64,000 bases of DNA from Shinella sumterensis (GTDB taxonomy: Bacteria; Pseudomonadota; Alphaproteobacteria; Rhizobiales; Rhizobiaceae), in NCBI RefSeq assembly GCF_004514425.2, contig NZ_MYFN02000001.1, forward strand, positions 124,001 to 188,000, given 5' to 3'. Shown one piece after another: positions 25,644-34,720 of the stretch. The notes beneath the pieces are model-generated. The model ran no database searches and was not told the origin of the DNA. It saw nothing but the letters and a program-made list of their open reading frames with translations. The position numbers and the translations under genes are program-made. Position 1 is the stretch's first letter. Each line of letters opens with the position of its first letter.

Positions 25644-27314
25644 TCAGGCCTGGTAGGTGATCCGCCCGTCGCAGATCGTCGTGACCGGACGCACCGTCGC
25701 GAGCGCCGTGACGTCCGTCGCCTCGATATCGGCCGAAAGCACGACGACATCGGCGAGATAGCCCGTCTTCAGCATGCCCTTGCGGTCTTCCATGAACTCG
25801 ACCCAGGCGCCGGTCCTGGTATAGGCGGCGAGCGTCTCGTGCAGCGAGAGACGTTCGTCCTTCAAACCGTCCTTCCAGACCGTGCGTGACATCGCACACT
25901 CTATGGAATGCATCGGATCGAGCGGCGAGACCGGCCAGTCGGTGGCAAACACGATCGGCGCGCCGGCATCGACCAGCGTGCGCCAGGCGAAGGCGTAGGG
26001 CCAGCGCTCCTCCCCGATATAGGAGAGGTAGGGTTCGAGCGGCAGGCCGGCGCTGCCCGGCGGATGTGTCGGCTGCATGGAGGCGACCGTGCCCAGTTCC
26101 TTGAAGCGCGGGATATCGTCGGGGTGAACCACCTCGATATGCTCGATGCGGTTGCGGCTGTCGCGCTTGCCGTTCGCCTTGATGGCGGCCTCGTATCCGT
26201 TCAGCACCATGCGCACCGCGCCATCGCCGATGGCATGGACCGCGACCGGCAGGCCGAGCTTGTCGGCGGCGATCGTGATGGTGTCGAACTGCTCCTGCGT
26301 GAAAAGCGGCTCGCCCTTCCAGCCGGGCTGATGGGCATAGTCGTCGACGAAAACAGCCGTACCGGATTCCGTCACCCCGTCCATGAACAGCTTGACGAAA
26401 TCCGAACGCAGCCGGTCCGTGTCGAAGCGCGCCCGCCAGGCGGCGGCCTTTGTCTCGAGGTCGGACAGCGGCATGAAGTTCTTCATGTGGAAGGGCATGC
26501 GCACCCGCACCGGCAGGCCCACGGTCTTCTCGATCTCCTCGAGCATTTCCAGCTGGTAGAGGCTGCCGTCCATATTCTGCAGCGAGGTGATGCCGAGCGA
26601 GGCGACGTAGGCGAGACCTTCCTTGAGGATCGCGATATCGCCGGCGCGCTCTTCGTCCGTCACATGCTCCGGGTCACCGCCGGTGCCGACGCCGAGCATT
26701 TCGCGGCCGCCCGTTTCGCCGAGCGCCGAGACGGGACGGATGGCGTTGCTTTCGCGCAGTTCGCCGGTGGCGAGCCCGTCATCGCCCATCACGATCTCGT
26801 TGCCGATGCCGACATCGCGGCCTTCCAGGATGCCGCCACCCTTCAGCGCCAGCGTGTTCGCCCAGGCGGTGTGATGGTCGGGCGCGAAGATCAGCACCGC
26901 GCGGTCCGGCAGGATGCGGTCGAGATGGTGCCGCGTCACGCGCTCGTCGTCGGACAGGACCGTGTAGTCGGCATGCTGGGCGATCAGCAGCGCCCTGTCG
27001 GGATATTCGGCGGCATAATCCCGCAAGGCCTTTGCCAGCGCATCGAAGCCCTTCACGCCGGCGAGCGAGAGTTCGCGCAGCTCGGCCGAGCCGCCGAAGA
27101 TGTGCATATGCGCCTCGTTGAAGCCCGGCAGCACCGTCCCGCCCTTGGCGTCGATGACATGCGTGTCGGGACCGGAGAAGGCATCGATCTCGGCTTCCGA
27201 GCCGACGGCGAGGATGCGGTTGCCGGCAAGCGCCACGGCACTTGCGCGCGGATTGGCGTCGTCCATCGTTAGCACCCGCGCATTGCGGATGATAAAGCTC
27301 GCCTCGGCCTGCAT
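25644..27314 (-). CDS. Amidohydrolase, YtcJ-like
   Basis: A 556-residue metal-dependent hydrolase of the amidohydrolase_3 (YtcJ) group. The N-terminal beta domain leads into GGTVLPGFNEAHMHIFGG, where H69 and H71 are the first metal ligands; later NRIEHIEVVHPDDI and VFATDWPVSPLDPMHSI give further ligand positions. These enzymes hydrolyse amide or ester bonds of varied substrates. AAGGAG precedes the start. It is 18 bases from the serine hydrolase gene and is the last gene of the second Pot-type importer transcript, so it probably acts on the imported compound. Confidence 0.85.
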   Translation of the reverse strand: MQAEASFIIRNARVLTMDDANPRASAVALAGNRILAVGSEAEIDAFSGPDTHVIDAKGGTVLPGFNEAHMHIFGGSAELRELSLAGVKGFDALAKALRDYAAEYPDRALLIAQHADYTVLSDDERVTRHHLDRILPDRAVLIFAPDHHTAWANTLALKGGGILEGRDVGIGNEIVMGDDGLATGELRESNAIRPVSALGETGGREMLGVGTGGDPEHVTDEERAGDIAILKEGLAYVASLGITSLQNMDGSLYQLEMLEEIEKTVGLPVRVRMPFHMKNFMPLSDLETKAAAWRARFDTDRLRSDFVKLFMDGVTESGTAVFVDDYAHQPGWKGEPLFTQEQFDTITIAADKLGLPVAVHAIGDGAVRMVLNGYEAAIKANGKRDSRNRIEHIEVVHPDDIPRFKELGTVASMQPTHPPGSAGLPLEPYLSYIGEERWPYAFAWRTLVDAGAPIVFATDWPVSPLDPMHSIECAMSRTVWKDGLKDERLSLHETLAAYTRTGAWVEFMEDRKGMLKTGYLADVVVLSADIEATDVTALATVRPVTTICDGRITYQA

Positions 27315-27332
27315 GGAATGCTCCTTGAAGGG

Positions 27333-28514
27333 TCAGATTGCCCGGCGGCAAAGCGCGCGGAAGAAGGTGAAGACGTCCTGGTTCTCCTCGTCGCCCAGCG
27401 GTTCGGGCTGGGAGGAGAGCTTGACGATGACGGTCTCGGTGCTCGGATCGACATAGAGCCACTGGCCGTGGATGCCGATCGCGCAGAACGCGCCGTCGGC
27501 CTCGCCGGACTGATACCACTGGCTGCGGTAGCGGCCGTTCGGCAGGTCGACATTGCGGCCCTGTTGCCAGGCCTCGCGGTCGCCATTGTCCTGCATATCG
27601 CGGATCCAGCCTTCCGGAATGACCTGACGGCCGTTGCGCACACCGTGATTGCGCAGCAGTTCGCCAAGCCGCGCCAGATCACGCGCCGTGATGGAAACGC
27701 CGCCAGCGGTGCGCGGCGTGCCGATGGCATCCACCGTGACCTCGGCATTGTTCCGGGCGCCCATCGGCTTCCACAGCAGATCGGAGGTCAGGTCGGCAAA
27801 GCGCGCGCCCGTCGCCCGTTCGATGATGACGCCGAGCAGATCGGCATTGGGCGAGGCGTAGTAGAACGGTCCGCCATGCGGCCGTTCGGCCTTCTGAAGC
27901 GTCAGCAGGAAGGAGGCCAGCGTTTCCGGCTCCGCATCCGGCATCGGCGGGTTCCACAGCATGGCGCGGCGATAGCGGGCAAACGCGCCGTACGGGTCGA
28001 GATAGGCTTCCTCGAAGTCGAGGCTCACGCGCATGTCCAGCACGTCGCGATAGGTGCAGTCGCCATAAACGCTGCCCTTTGCCTCGGGCAGGTAGTCCGT
28101 CACGGGGCGGTCGGGATCGATGATGCCCTCGGCTTCAAGGATGCCGGAGACGACGGCCGTCAGCGACTTGGAAATCGAGAACACGAGGTGCGGCGCGTTG
28201 GGATCGGTATGCGGGGCGTAATATTCAGCGACGATCTCGCCCCGGCGCATCAGGACGAACGCGTCGGTATGGGCAAAATCGAGGAAGGCGCGTGCGGTGG
28301 CCGCCCCGGCAAGGCCCGTCTCCATCGCCGCATCGAGGAAGGCATCGCTTGAAAGTGGCTGCTCCGCGCTGACCAGCTCGGCGGCGATCACGGCCGTCGG
28401 CACGAAATCGCGCACGTTCTGGAATGTCCAGCGGCTGTAGGGAGCGGTGCGCCAGTTGGCGAGCGTGACATCGGCACGGGCAAAGCCGTGCGTTTCCTTG
28501 AAGGTCTTGATCAT
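27333..28514 (-). CDS. Serine hydrolase (class C beta-lactamase-like)
   Basis: A 393-residue protein of the beta-lactamase/transpeptidase fold. The nucleophile motif is S113-I-S-K116, and FYYASPN provides the Y-x-S/N-type second motif. No signal peptide is visible, so it is probably cytoplasmic, which argues for an esterase or amidase rather than a resistance enzyme. It lies between the binding protein of the Pot-type importer and the YtcJ-like amidohydrolase on the same strand, suggesting a linked hydrolytic pathway. Confidence 0.83.
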   Translation of the reverse strand: MIKTFKETHGFARADVTLANWRTAPYSRWTFQNVRDFVPTAVIAAELVSAEQPLSSDAFLDAAMETGLAGAATARAFLDFAHTDAFVLMRRGEIVAEYYAPHTDPNAPHLVFSISKSLTAVVSGILEAEGIIDPDRPVTDYLPEAKGSVYGDCTYRDVLDMRVSLDFEEAYLDPYGAFARYRRAMLWNPPMPDAEPETLASFLLTLQKAERPHGGPFYYASPNADLLGVIIERATGARFADLTSDLLWKPMGARNNAEVTVDAIGTPRTAGGVSITARDLARLGELLRNHGVRNGRQVIPEGWIRDMQDNGDREAWQQGRNVDLPNGRYRSQWYQSGEADGAFCAIGIHGQWLYVDPSTETVIVKLSSQPEPLGDEENQDVFTFFRALCRRAI

Positions 28515-28530
28515 GAGAATGCCGCCGGTC

Positions 28531-28557
28531 TGCGGGAAGGCGTCAAGCCTTCCCGCA
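28531..28557 (-). other. Hairpin after the binding-protein gene
   Basis: Perfect 11-base arms TGCGGGAAGGC (28531-28541) and GCCTTCCCGCA (28547-28557) close a 5-base loop, between the Pot-type binding-protein stop and the serine hydrolase start on the minus strand. Confidence 0.62.
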
Positions 28558-28585
28558 TATGGCTGTCCTTGTTACATGCGACGCG

Positions 28586-29626
28586 TTACTTCTGCAGTTC
28601 GGTCCAGATCCGGGTGTAGAGCTGCTGCGTCTCCGGCTCGCAGCTCAGCAGGAACTCGCCGGCCTTCTCGTATTCCGGCGGAACGACCAGTTCCGGTGCG
28701 GTCTTCATCTCTTCCGGCAGGAACTTGTCCGACCCCTTGATGCCGTTGGCATATTTCGCGAAGGCCGAAATCATCGCGGCGTTTTCCGGGTCCATGATGA
28801 AGTTCATGAACAGCTTGGCGTTTTCCGGGTTCTTCGCGTCCTTGAGAAGCGCTGCGCTGTCCATGAAGTAGGGGAAGCCCTCCTTCGGATAGCCCATCTT
28901 GACATCGGGGTTCTTCAGGCGCGAGCGCATGATGGCGCCGTTCCAGTAGTAGACGCCGGCATAGTCGCCGGAGGGCAGCTTCTCGGTGACGCTGTAATCC
29001 ATGGCGAGCCACTTGGTCTTGGCTTCCACCAGCTTGTCGCGGACCTTGCGCAGCACTTCCTTGTCGGTGGTGCACCAGTCGCCGCCGAAATACTTGATCG
29101 CGGCGAAGAGCACGTCGTTCATTTCCGGTGCGACGTTGATCTTGCCGACCAGTTCCGGCGGCGGATCGAGGAAGATGGCGGACGTGTTGATATCGCCCTT
29201 GTAGACCGCGGTGTTGACGCCGATGCCGGTCAGGCCCCACTGCCACGGAACGGTGTAATGACGACCCGGATCCCAGGGAACATCCACCCAGCGCGGGTCG
29301 ACGTTCTTGAAGTTCTCCATCTGGTCCGGGCGGGCCTCCTCGATGAGGCCTTCCTTGACCCAGATCTGGACGTAGTTGGCCGAGGGAACGACGATGTCGA
29401 AGCCGTGGCCGCCGGCGCGGACCTTGGCAAGCGCCGTATCGTTCGAATCGTAGTCGGTCACGGTGACCTTGACGTCGAACTCTTTCTCGAACTTCTTGAT
29501 CAGTTCGGGGCTCGTATAGTCGCCCCAGTTGTAGATGTTGAGTTCGCCTGCGGCCGATGCGCTGTTGGCGAAGGCCAGGGCGGCGACCGCAGCCATTGCC
29601 GTCGTGGTGATCCATTTCGATTTCAT
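28586..29626 (-). CDS. Polyamine-type ABC transporter, periplasmic binding protein
   Basis: A 346-residue PotD/PotF-family binding protein with a Sec signal peptide (KWITTTAMAAVAALAFANSASA). The mature chain starts GELNIYNWGDYTSPELIKKFEKEFDVKV, the diagnostic PotD/PotF opening, followed by VTDYDSNDTALAKVRAGG. AGAGGAA precedes the start. It is the fourth gene of a minus-strand transporter run (ATPase, two permeases, binding protein). The ligand is a polyamine-like or other cationic/amide compound; the hydrolases downstream hint that it carries an ester or amide bond. Confidence 0.9.
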   Translation of the reverse strand: MKSKWITTTAMAAVAALAFANSASAAGELNIYNWGDYTSPELIKKFEKEFDVKVTVTDYDSNDTALAKVRAGGHGFDIVVPSANYVQIWVKEGLIEEARPDQMENFKNVDPRWVDVPWDPGRHYTVPWQWGLTGIGVNTAVYKGDINTSAIFLDPPPELVGKINVAPEMNDVLFAAIKYFGGDWCTTDKEVLRKVRDKLVEAKTKWLAMDYSVTEKLPSGDYAGVYYWNGAIMRSRLKNPDVKMGYPKEGFPYFMDSAALLKDAKNPENAKLFMNFIMDPENAAMISAFAKYANGIKGSDKFLPEEMKTAPELVVPPEYEKAGEFLLSCEPETQQLYTRIWTELQK

Positions 29627-29662
29627 GTCTGTTCCTCTCTGTCGTTGGTCTGTCGGATTTGG

Positions 29663-30466
29663 CTATTGTTTTTTCCGGTTGATGAAGAAGAAGATCACGA
29701 CCAGCACGGTCGAAAGCGCGAGGAACACGGTGGCGATCGCGTTGATCTCGGGCGTGGTTTCACGGCGAAGCTGTCCCAGCATGTAGGTGGGCAGCGTATC
29801 CTGCCCGCCCGATTTGACAAACTCGGTAATCACGACGTCATCAAGCGAAATGACGAAGGCCAGCATGAAGCCGGCGATGACGGCCGGCCGCAGGAGCGGC
29901 AGCGTCACATGACGGAAGGTCTGCCAGCGCGAGGCGTAGAGGTCGGCCGCCGCGCGTTCCAGCGTGAGGTCCATGCTTTCCAGCCGGGCGCGGATCGGCA
30001 GATAGGCAAAGGGAATGCAGAAGGCGGTGTGCGCGAGGACGAGGTATCCGAGGCCGGAATAGCCGGTCCAGACCTTGATGCGCGAGAAGACGATCAGCAG
30101 CGCAACGGCGGTGACGATTTCCGGCACCATCAGCGGCTGGTTGATCATCGCGTATTTCAGCGTCTGCCCGCGATAGGGCGCGGTGCGGGTCGTGGCGAGC
30201 GCCGCCATCAGCGCCGCGACCGTCGCGAGGCTTGCCGCCCAGAGCGCGATGATGAGCGAGCGGATCGCCGCGTCCTGCACGGCGGAGTTCTGCCATGCCG
30301 CCACGAACCAGCGCCCCGAAAAGCCGCCCCATTGCGACAGCGATTCCGCGTCGTTGAAGGAATAGACGACCAGCGCGCCGATCGGCAGGTAAAGCGCGAA
30401 GAAGGTGAAAAGCGTGATGAAGCCGAAGCCCGGCTGCGACTTGATGTCGAAACGCGATCTAAACAT
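29663..30466 (-). CDS. Polyamine-type ABC transporter, permease (PotC/PotI-like)
   Basis: A 267-residue membrane protein with about six helices. The coupling loop is LERAAADLYASRWQTFRHVTLPLLRPAVIAG. The start MFRSRFD at 30466 has GGAGG upstream and overlaps the preceding permease gene by 8 bases; an in-frame ATG 33 bases earlier lies deeper in that gene. It works with the neighbouring permease and ATPase. Confidence 0.9.
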   Translation of the reverse strand: MFRSRFDIKSQPGFGFITLFTFFALYLPIGALVVYSFNDAESLSQWGGFSGRWFVAAWQNSAVQDAAIRSLIIALWAASLATVAALMAALATTRTAPYRGQTLKYAMINQPLMVPEIVTAVALLIVFSRIKVWTGYSGLGYLVLAHTAFCIPFAYLPIRARLESMDLTLERAAADLYASRWQTFRHVTLPLLRPAVIAGFMLAFVISLDDVVITEFVKSGGQDTLPTYMLGQLRRETTPEINAIATVFLALSTVLVVIFFFINRKKQ

Positions 30467-31382
30467 GTCCGGACCCTCCGCGCGAGGCGTTGCGGACATA
30501 GACGATGAGAGCGACCATCACGATGATCATCAGCGTGATCGACATAGCCGCACCGAGCGGCCAGTTGCGGCCGGCGCCGAACTGCATCTCGATCAGGTTG
30601 CCGAGCATCATGTTCTTGCCGCCGCCGAGAACGCGCGGGATGACATAGGCGCCGAGCGAGGGAATGAAGACCAGGATCGAGCCTGCGATGATGCCGGGCT
30701 TCACCAGCGGGATGACGATCTTGCGCAGCACCTGGAAACGTGTCGCGTAAAGATCGTATCCCGCCTCGACCAGCCGGAAATCCAGCTTCTCGATGGAGGC
30801 ATAGAGCGGCAGCACCATGAGCGGCAGATAGACATAGGTCATGCCGAGCAGGTTGGCGGTGTCGGTATAGATGATCTGCAGCGGGCTCTTGATGATGCCG
30901 AGCCATATCAGCGCATTGTTGAGAAGGCCTTCGTTGCGGATGACCTGCTGCATGGCGAAGGTGCGGATGAGAAGGTTTGTCCAGAACGGGATGGTGACGA
31001 GGAATACCCAGATCTCGCGGGTATGCGGCGGCCGTGTCGCGATGAAATAGGCGGTCGGGAAGCCGAGGATCAGGGTGAGGATGGTGGTGAAGAACGACAG
31101 CTGGATGGAGCGCCAGATGATCGAAATATGCGCATCGGCCAGTCCGAGCGTATCGTCGAAGATATCCCGCTGGAAGAAGACGGAGGTCCAGCCATCGAGC
31201 GAGAATTCCCAGGGCTTCACATCCCCGTAATCGCCCTTGACCATGAAGGAGTAGAGCAGCATCACGAAGAGCGGCCCGATCGCCGCCACGAAGATGATGA
31301 CAAGGGCCGGCGCGCTCAGGAGCCAGCGGGAGCGGATATCCTGTTTCCTGGCCTCGATCGCGACCTGTTCTGCGCCGTTCAT
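30459..31382 (-). CDS. Polyamine-type ABC transporter, permease (PotB/PotH-like)
   Basis: A 307-residue membrane protein starting MNGAEQ, with an N-terminal cytoplasmic stretch and then the helix WLLSAPALVIIFVAAIGPLFVMLLYSF. The coupling loop is VEAGYDLYATRFQVLRKIVIPLVKPGI. It starts 2 bases after the ATPase stop and overlaps the next permease by 8 bases, so translation is probably coupled through the set. Confidence 0.9.
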   Translation of the reverse strand: MNGAEQVAIEARKQDIRSRWLLSAPALVIIFVAAIGPLFVMLLYSFMVKGDYGDVKPWEFSLDGWTSVFFQRDIFDDTLGLADAHISIIWRSIQLSFFTTILTLILGFPTAYFIATRPPHTREIWVFLVTIPFWTNLLIRTFAMQQVIRNEGLLNNALIWLGIIKSPLQIIYTDTANLLGMTYVYLPLMVLPLYASIEKLDFRLVEAGYDLYATRFQVLRKIVIPLVKPGIIAGSILVFIPSLGAYVIPRVLGGGKNMMLGNLIEMQFGAGRNWPLGAAMSITLMIIVMVALIVYVRNASRGGSGHV

Positions 31383-31384
31383 CG

Positions 31385-32485
31385 TCAGTCCCTCAGAATC
31401 TGAGCGACGTCGTCGCTGAAGTCGATGCCAACCGTATCGCCTTTGGAAAAGCCGCAATGGCCGCTGCGCGCATTCTGCTGGCGCACCATGAAAGCGGTGC
31501 CGTCGTCCAGTCGCACGTGAACATGGGTATCGGTGCCGAGATAGACGATATCATGCACGACGCCCCGCAGCGCCGACGTGCCGGTCGGCGCGCCCGCGCG
31601 GGCATGTTCGGGCCGAACCACGACGGTGACGGAGCCGTTGGGCGTCACATCCGCGGGGAAGCTTGCGGAAATTTCGGCGCCGGAAGAGAGCCGCACCCGC
31701 GCCCGGTTATCCGCCACGGAGACGACGTCGGCAGAGAGGAAATTGGTCTCGCCGATGAAGTCGGCGACGAAACGCTCGGCCGGGCGGTCGTAGATATCCC
31801 AGGGCGAGCCGACCTGACGAACCGTTCCCGCCGACATGACCGCGATGCGGTCCGACATGGTGAGCGCTTCTTCCTGGTCGTGGGTGACGAAGACGAAGGT
31901 GATGCCGGTTTCCAGCTGAAGACGCTTCAGCTCGATCTGCATCGACTTGCGAAGCTTGAGATCGAGCGCCGACAGCGGCTCGTCGAGCAGGAGGACCTTC
32001 GGTCGCGGGGCCAGTGCCCGGGCAAGGGCGACACGCTGCTGCTGGCCGCCGGAAAGCTGCGTGACCGGATTGTGGCCACGGCCGTCGAGATGAACGAGCT
32101 TCAGCATGTCGTTGACGACGGAGGTTATTTCCGCCTTCGGCCGCCCCAGCATCTTGAGGCCGAAACCGATATTCTCGGCGACCGTGAGGTGCGGGAAGAG
32201 AGCGTAGTTCTGAAAGACCGTGTTGACCGGGCGCTGGTTGGGCAGAAGCCCCGAAATATCCGACCCGTCGAGCAGGACCTGCCCTTCGGTCGGCATTTCG
32301 AAACCGGCGATCATGCGCAGGAGCGTGGTCTTTCCGCATCCCGACGGGCCGAGGAGCGTGAAGAATTCATTGGGGCGGATATCCAGCGTGACATTGTCCA
32401 CGGCCTGGAAGTTTCCGAACCATTTCTTGATACCGTGCAGGCCAATGGCACCGCCATGCGCCGCAGTCGTTCGCGATTCAGTCAT
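31385..32485 (-). CDS. Polyamine-type ABC transporter, ATP-binding protein
   Basis: The 366-residue ATPase has Walker [10 protein letters not shown], signature [14 protein letters not shown] and Walker [18 protein letters not shown], then a TOBE domain ([12 protein letters not shown]). Its form matches PotA/PotG. GGGGAA precedes the start. It heads a six-gene minus-strand run (ATPase, permease, permease, binding protein, serine hydrolase, amidohydrolase) and is divergent from a GntR gene, with 258 bases between starts. Confidence 0.9.
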   Translation of the reverse strand: MTESRTTAAHGGAIGLHGIKKWFGNFQAVDNVTLDIRPNEFFTLLGPSGCGKTTLLRMIAGFEMPTEGQVLLDGSDISGLLPNQRPVNTVFQNYALFPHLTVAENIGFGLKMLGRPKAEITSVVNDMLKLVHLDGRGHNPVTQLSGGQQQRVALARALAPRPKVLLLDEPLSALDLKLRKSMQIELKRLQLETGITFVFVTHDQEEALTMSDRIAVMSAGTVRQVGSPWDIYDRPAERFVADFIGETNFLSADVVSVADNRARVRLSSGAEISASFPADVTPNGSVTVVVRPEHARAGAPTGTSALRGVVHDIVYLGTDTHVHVRLDDGTAFMVRQQNARSGHCGFSKGDTVGIDFSDDVAQILRD

Positions 32486-32612
32486 CGGTTCCCCGTTCGT
32501 CGACCGACACCCGAGACTTCCTCTGTCCGGATCGCCGGCTTACCATTGTCTGACCGTCGATCACGGCTCTTATGTGATATGCTTGTCTTGCTTATGATCA
32601 CAACAAATCATA

Positions 32613-32624
32613 ATTTGATCAAAT
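32613..32624. promoter_or_regulatory. Palindrome between the Pot-type operon and its GntR regulator
   Basis: The 12-base perfect palindrome ATTTGATCAAAT lies in an A/T-rich patch, and a further TGATCA core is at 32595-32600. Location in the divergent promoter region and size fit a GntR/FCD operator. Binding is not shown. Confidence 0.45.
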
Positions 32625-32743
32625 CTGTAAAGGGTCATTTTCGGCTTCGCAACATTATCAGTTCTGCGTGCAATCTACCGAGAATTCAGCCCTGAGTCGG
32701 CTTTTGGCACAGATTGGCGGACCCGCACAGGGAGGGTAAGGGC

Positions 32744-33430
32744 ATGCTGGTTTCCGAGCGGCGGGAAGAGAGCGAATCCGCCAAGCAGTGGGTGTATCGT
32801 GTCCTGCGGCACAGCATCATGACAGGCGGTTTCGAACCGGGGGAACCGGTGACGATCAACGGCCTTGCCGACATGCTTGGCGTCAGCGCCATGCCGGTGC
32901 GCGAAGCGCTGCACCGGCTCGTCTCCGAAGGTGCGCTGGAACTGCTCGACAATCGCCGGGTCCGCGTACCGGACCTCGATTCCGCCGGTTTCGATGAGGT
33001 TCTTGAGGCGCGCATCGCGCTGGAGACGCGCGCCGCCGAACGGGCGATGCCCTTTATAGACCCGCCTGCGCTCGCCCGTATGCGCGCCTTCGACCGACAG
33101 GCGGACGAGGCATTGGCCGCGGGCGATTTCCGCCGGCTGGTGGAAGCCAACTTCGCCTTCCACCGCGCCCTGTATGAGGCGCGCCCGGGCACCGTGATGC
33201 TGCCGCTGATCGAATCCCTCTGGCTGCGTCTTGGCCCCTTCATGCGACGGGCCGGCGAAAACCTTTCCCAAACCTACCAGGTCGATCGCCACGCCGAAGC
33301 GCTGTTGGCCATAACAAGACAGGACGCCGAGGCGCTGAAGGCCGCCATAACCGCCGACATACGTGACGGTGCCGGCCATCTCGGCCGCGGGCATTTCGAA
33401 CGTGTGGCGATCACCGGCAGGGCAGATTAG
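32744..33430 (+). CDS. GntR-family transcriptional regulator (FCD type)
   Basis: The 228-residue protein has an N-terminal GntR winged helix (KQWVYRVLRHSIMTGGFEPGEPVTINGLADMLGVSAMPVREALHRLVSEGALEL) and a C-terminal helical FCD domain (LEARIALETRAAERA; NFAFHRALYEA) that binds a small acid or metal-dependent ligand in relatives. The start at 32744 follows GGGAGG. It is divergent from the second Pot-type importer operon and is its likely repressor. Confidence 0.88.
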   Translation: MLVSERREESESAKQWVYRVLRHSIMTGGFEPGEPVTINGLADMLGVSAMPVREALHRLVSEGALELLDNRRVRVPDLDSAGFDEVLEARIALETRAAERAMPFIDPPALARMRAFDRQADEALAAGDFRRLVEANFAFHRALYEARPGTVMLPLIESLWLRLGPFMRRAGENLSQTYQVDRHAEALLAITRQDAEALKAAITADIRDGAGHLGRGHFERVAITGRAD

Positions 33431-33508
33431 GCGAGCAAGCCACACCGCTCTTGCATTGCATGGCGAAGCACCGGTAAGTCAGCGGTGCTGCCATCGGGAG
33501 GAAACGCC

Positions 33509-33673
33509 TTGGACGACGACAATGTAGTGAAGTTCGAACGACGCAAGCCGCAGCCGGAAAAGAAACCCGCCGCCGCGCAACGGCTCCAGGCCGGGCACAT
33601 CTGGCTCGCCGTGCTTGCCGTGATCGTGCTGGCGTGGGCCTACTATCAGTTCATCGCGCCGCAGACGCTCTGA
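33509..33673 (+). CDS. Small single-span membrane protein of unknown function
   Basis: A 54-residue protein read from a TTG at 33509, 6 bases after GGGAGG; an in-frame GTG at 33485 lies before that ribosome site. The N-terminal half is charged (DDDNVVKFERRKPQPEKK), the C-terminal half is one membrane helix (IWLAVLAVIVLAWAYYQFI). It follows the GntR gene on the same strand after 78 bases. I do not recognise a family. Confidence 0.55.
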   Translation: MDDDNVVKFERRKPQPEKKPAAAQRLQAGHIWLAVLAVIVLAWAYYQFIAPQTL

Positions 33674-33692
33674 CCGCTGCGGCAAGCCGGCG

Positions 33693-34538
33693 CTACGCTC
33701 GCGGGCTGATCTTCCACAAGCGGCGCGCATTGTCGCAGAGCACCCCGGCCTTTTCCGGCAGGCTGACGCCCGACAGAAGCGCATGCGTGGCGCCGATCCA
33801 GGTGGAGAGGCCGCCGCCGAGCGTGCAGACCGGCCAGTCGCTGCCCCAGACCATGCGGTCGAAGCCGAAGCAGCGCACGACGTGGGCGAAATAGGGTTTC
33901 AGGTCCTCCAGCGTCCAGTTTTCCGCGCCATAGGCCGGAATCCCCGACAGCTTGACCGTGACGTTGGGGCGCCGGGCGATCTCCGACAATGGGCCCTGCC
34001 AGCGATCGTACCCGCCGCCGGCGATGTCAGGCACGCCGCAATGATCCAGCACGAAGGAGACATCCGGCGCGAGATCGACAAGGGCGATCGCCCGTTCGAT
34101 CTGGTGCGGCTTGACGCAGAGATCGAAGGTGAGCCCGCTGCCGGAAAGCCTTGCGATGTTTTCGCGGAACAAGGCCCCTTCCGACACGTCGTCCGGCACG
34201 ACATGCAGCACGCGGCGGAAGCCGCGCACGAAGGGGTTGGCGCGCACGCGCTCGAGATAGGCGGGAAAGTCCGGCAGCTCCGGCCGGCAACTGGCAATGG
34301 CGCCGACGAGCAGGCTGTCCGCAGCGGTGGCGAGCGCCTCGATGACCTCCGTCTCCCGCGCGATGTCCGTCTCGGCGACATCCACTTCCATATGCAGCGA
34401 GGCCGCGATGCCGAGACGCCGGGCCTCCCTGGCGTAAAGATCGTGGGTAAAATCGGCGTTGAGAGGCGGCACGTCGGCAAGCCAGGGATAGGTCAGGCGG
34501 TCCCGATAGACGAGATGCAGGTGGGTATCGATGATCAT
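33693..34538 (-). CDS. Amidohydrolase family protein (amidohydrolase_2, lactonase-like)
   Basis: A 281-residue TIM-barrel metal hydrolase. It opens with MIIDTHLHL (H6, H8), has FVLDHCGVPDIAGG in the middle, and ends with MVWGSDWPVC, as in L-fucono- or L-rhamnono-lactonases and pyrone-dicarboxylate lactonases. It lies on the same strand as the sugar operon upstream but is separated by 182 bases and a hairpin, so it may be the operon's last gene or independently expressed. A lactonase role would fit sugar breakdown. Confidence 0.82.
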   Translation of the reverse strand: MIIDTHLHLVYRDRLTYPWLADVPPLNADFTHDLYAREARRLGIAASLHMEVDVAETDIARETEVIEALATAADSLLVGAIASCRPELPDFPAYLERVRANPFVRGFRRVLHVVPDDVSEGALFRENIARLSGSGLTFDLCVKPHQIERAIALVDLAPDVSFVLDHCGVPDIAGGGYDRWQGPLSEIARRPNVTVKLSGIPAYGAENWTLEDLKPYFAHVVRCFGFDRMVWGSDWPVCTLGGGLSTWIGATHALLSGVSLPEKAGVLCDNARRLWKISPRA

Positions 34539-34687
34539 GGTGCGTGCCTCCTCCGCGCGGCCACACTGCCACAGAGGAATTGATCATTCAAATACGAATT
34601 AAGACCGGATGCGCTGGTCGCTGGAGGTCGTGCGGATGCGATATGCCGCGGGTCCAGGGTGTCAAAAGTCGAGATCGGGGACGGCGG

Positions 34688-34712
34688 GGCGGGGAGGCTG
34701 TCGCTCCCCGCC
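34688..34712 (-). terminator. Hairpin after the ALDH16-type gene
   Basis: Perfect 9-base arms GGCGGGGAG (34688-34696) and CTCCCCGCC (34704-34712) close a 7-base loop, 8 bases past the ALDH gene stop on the minus strand. There is no T-run, so read-through to the lactonase-like gene is possible. Confidence 0.6.
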
Positions 34713-34720
34713 TGTCTTGG

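Noticed and set aside
25060-25660. Short open frames in the gene-free stretch as possible small genes
   Set aside because: Frames on both strands overlap each other, lack clear ribosome sites and give proline/arginine-rich translations with no known family.
27333-28514. Beta-lactamase resistance gene
   Set aside because: The SxxK motif is present but there is no signal peptide and the context is a catabolic ABC operon, so a cytoplasmic esterase/amidase is more likely.
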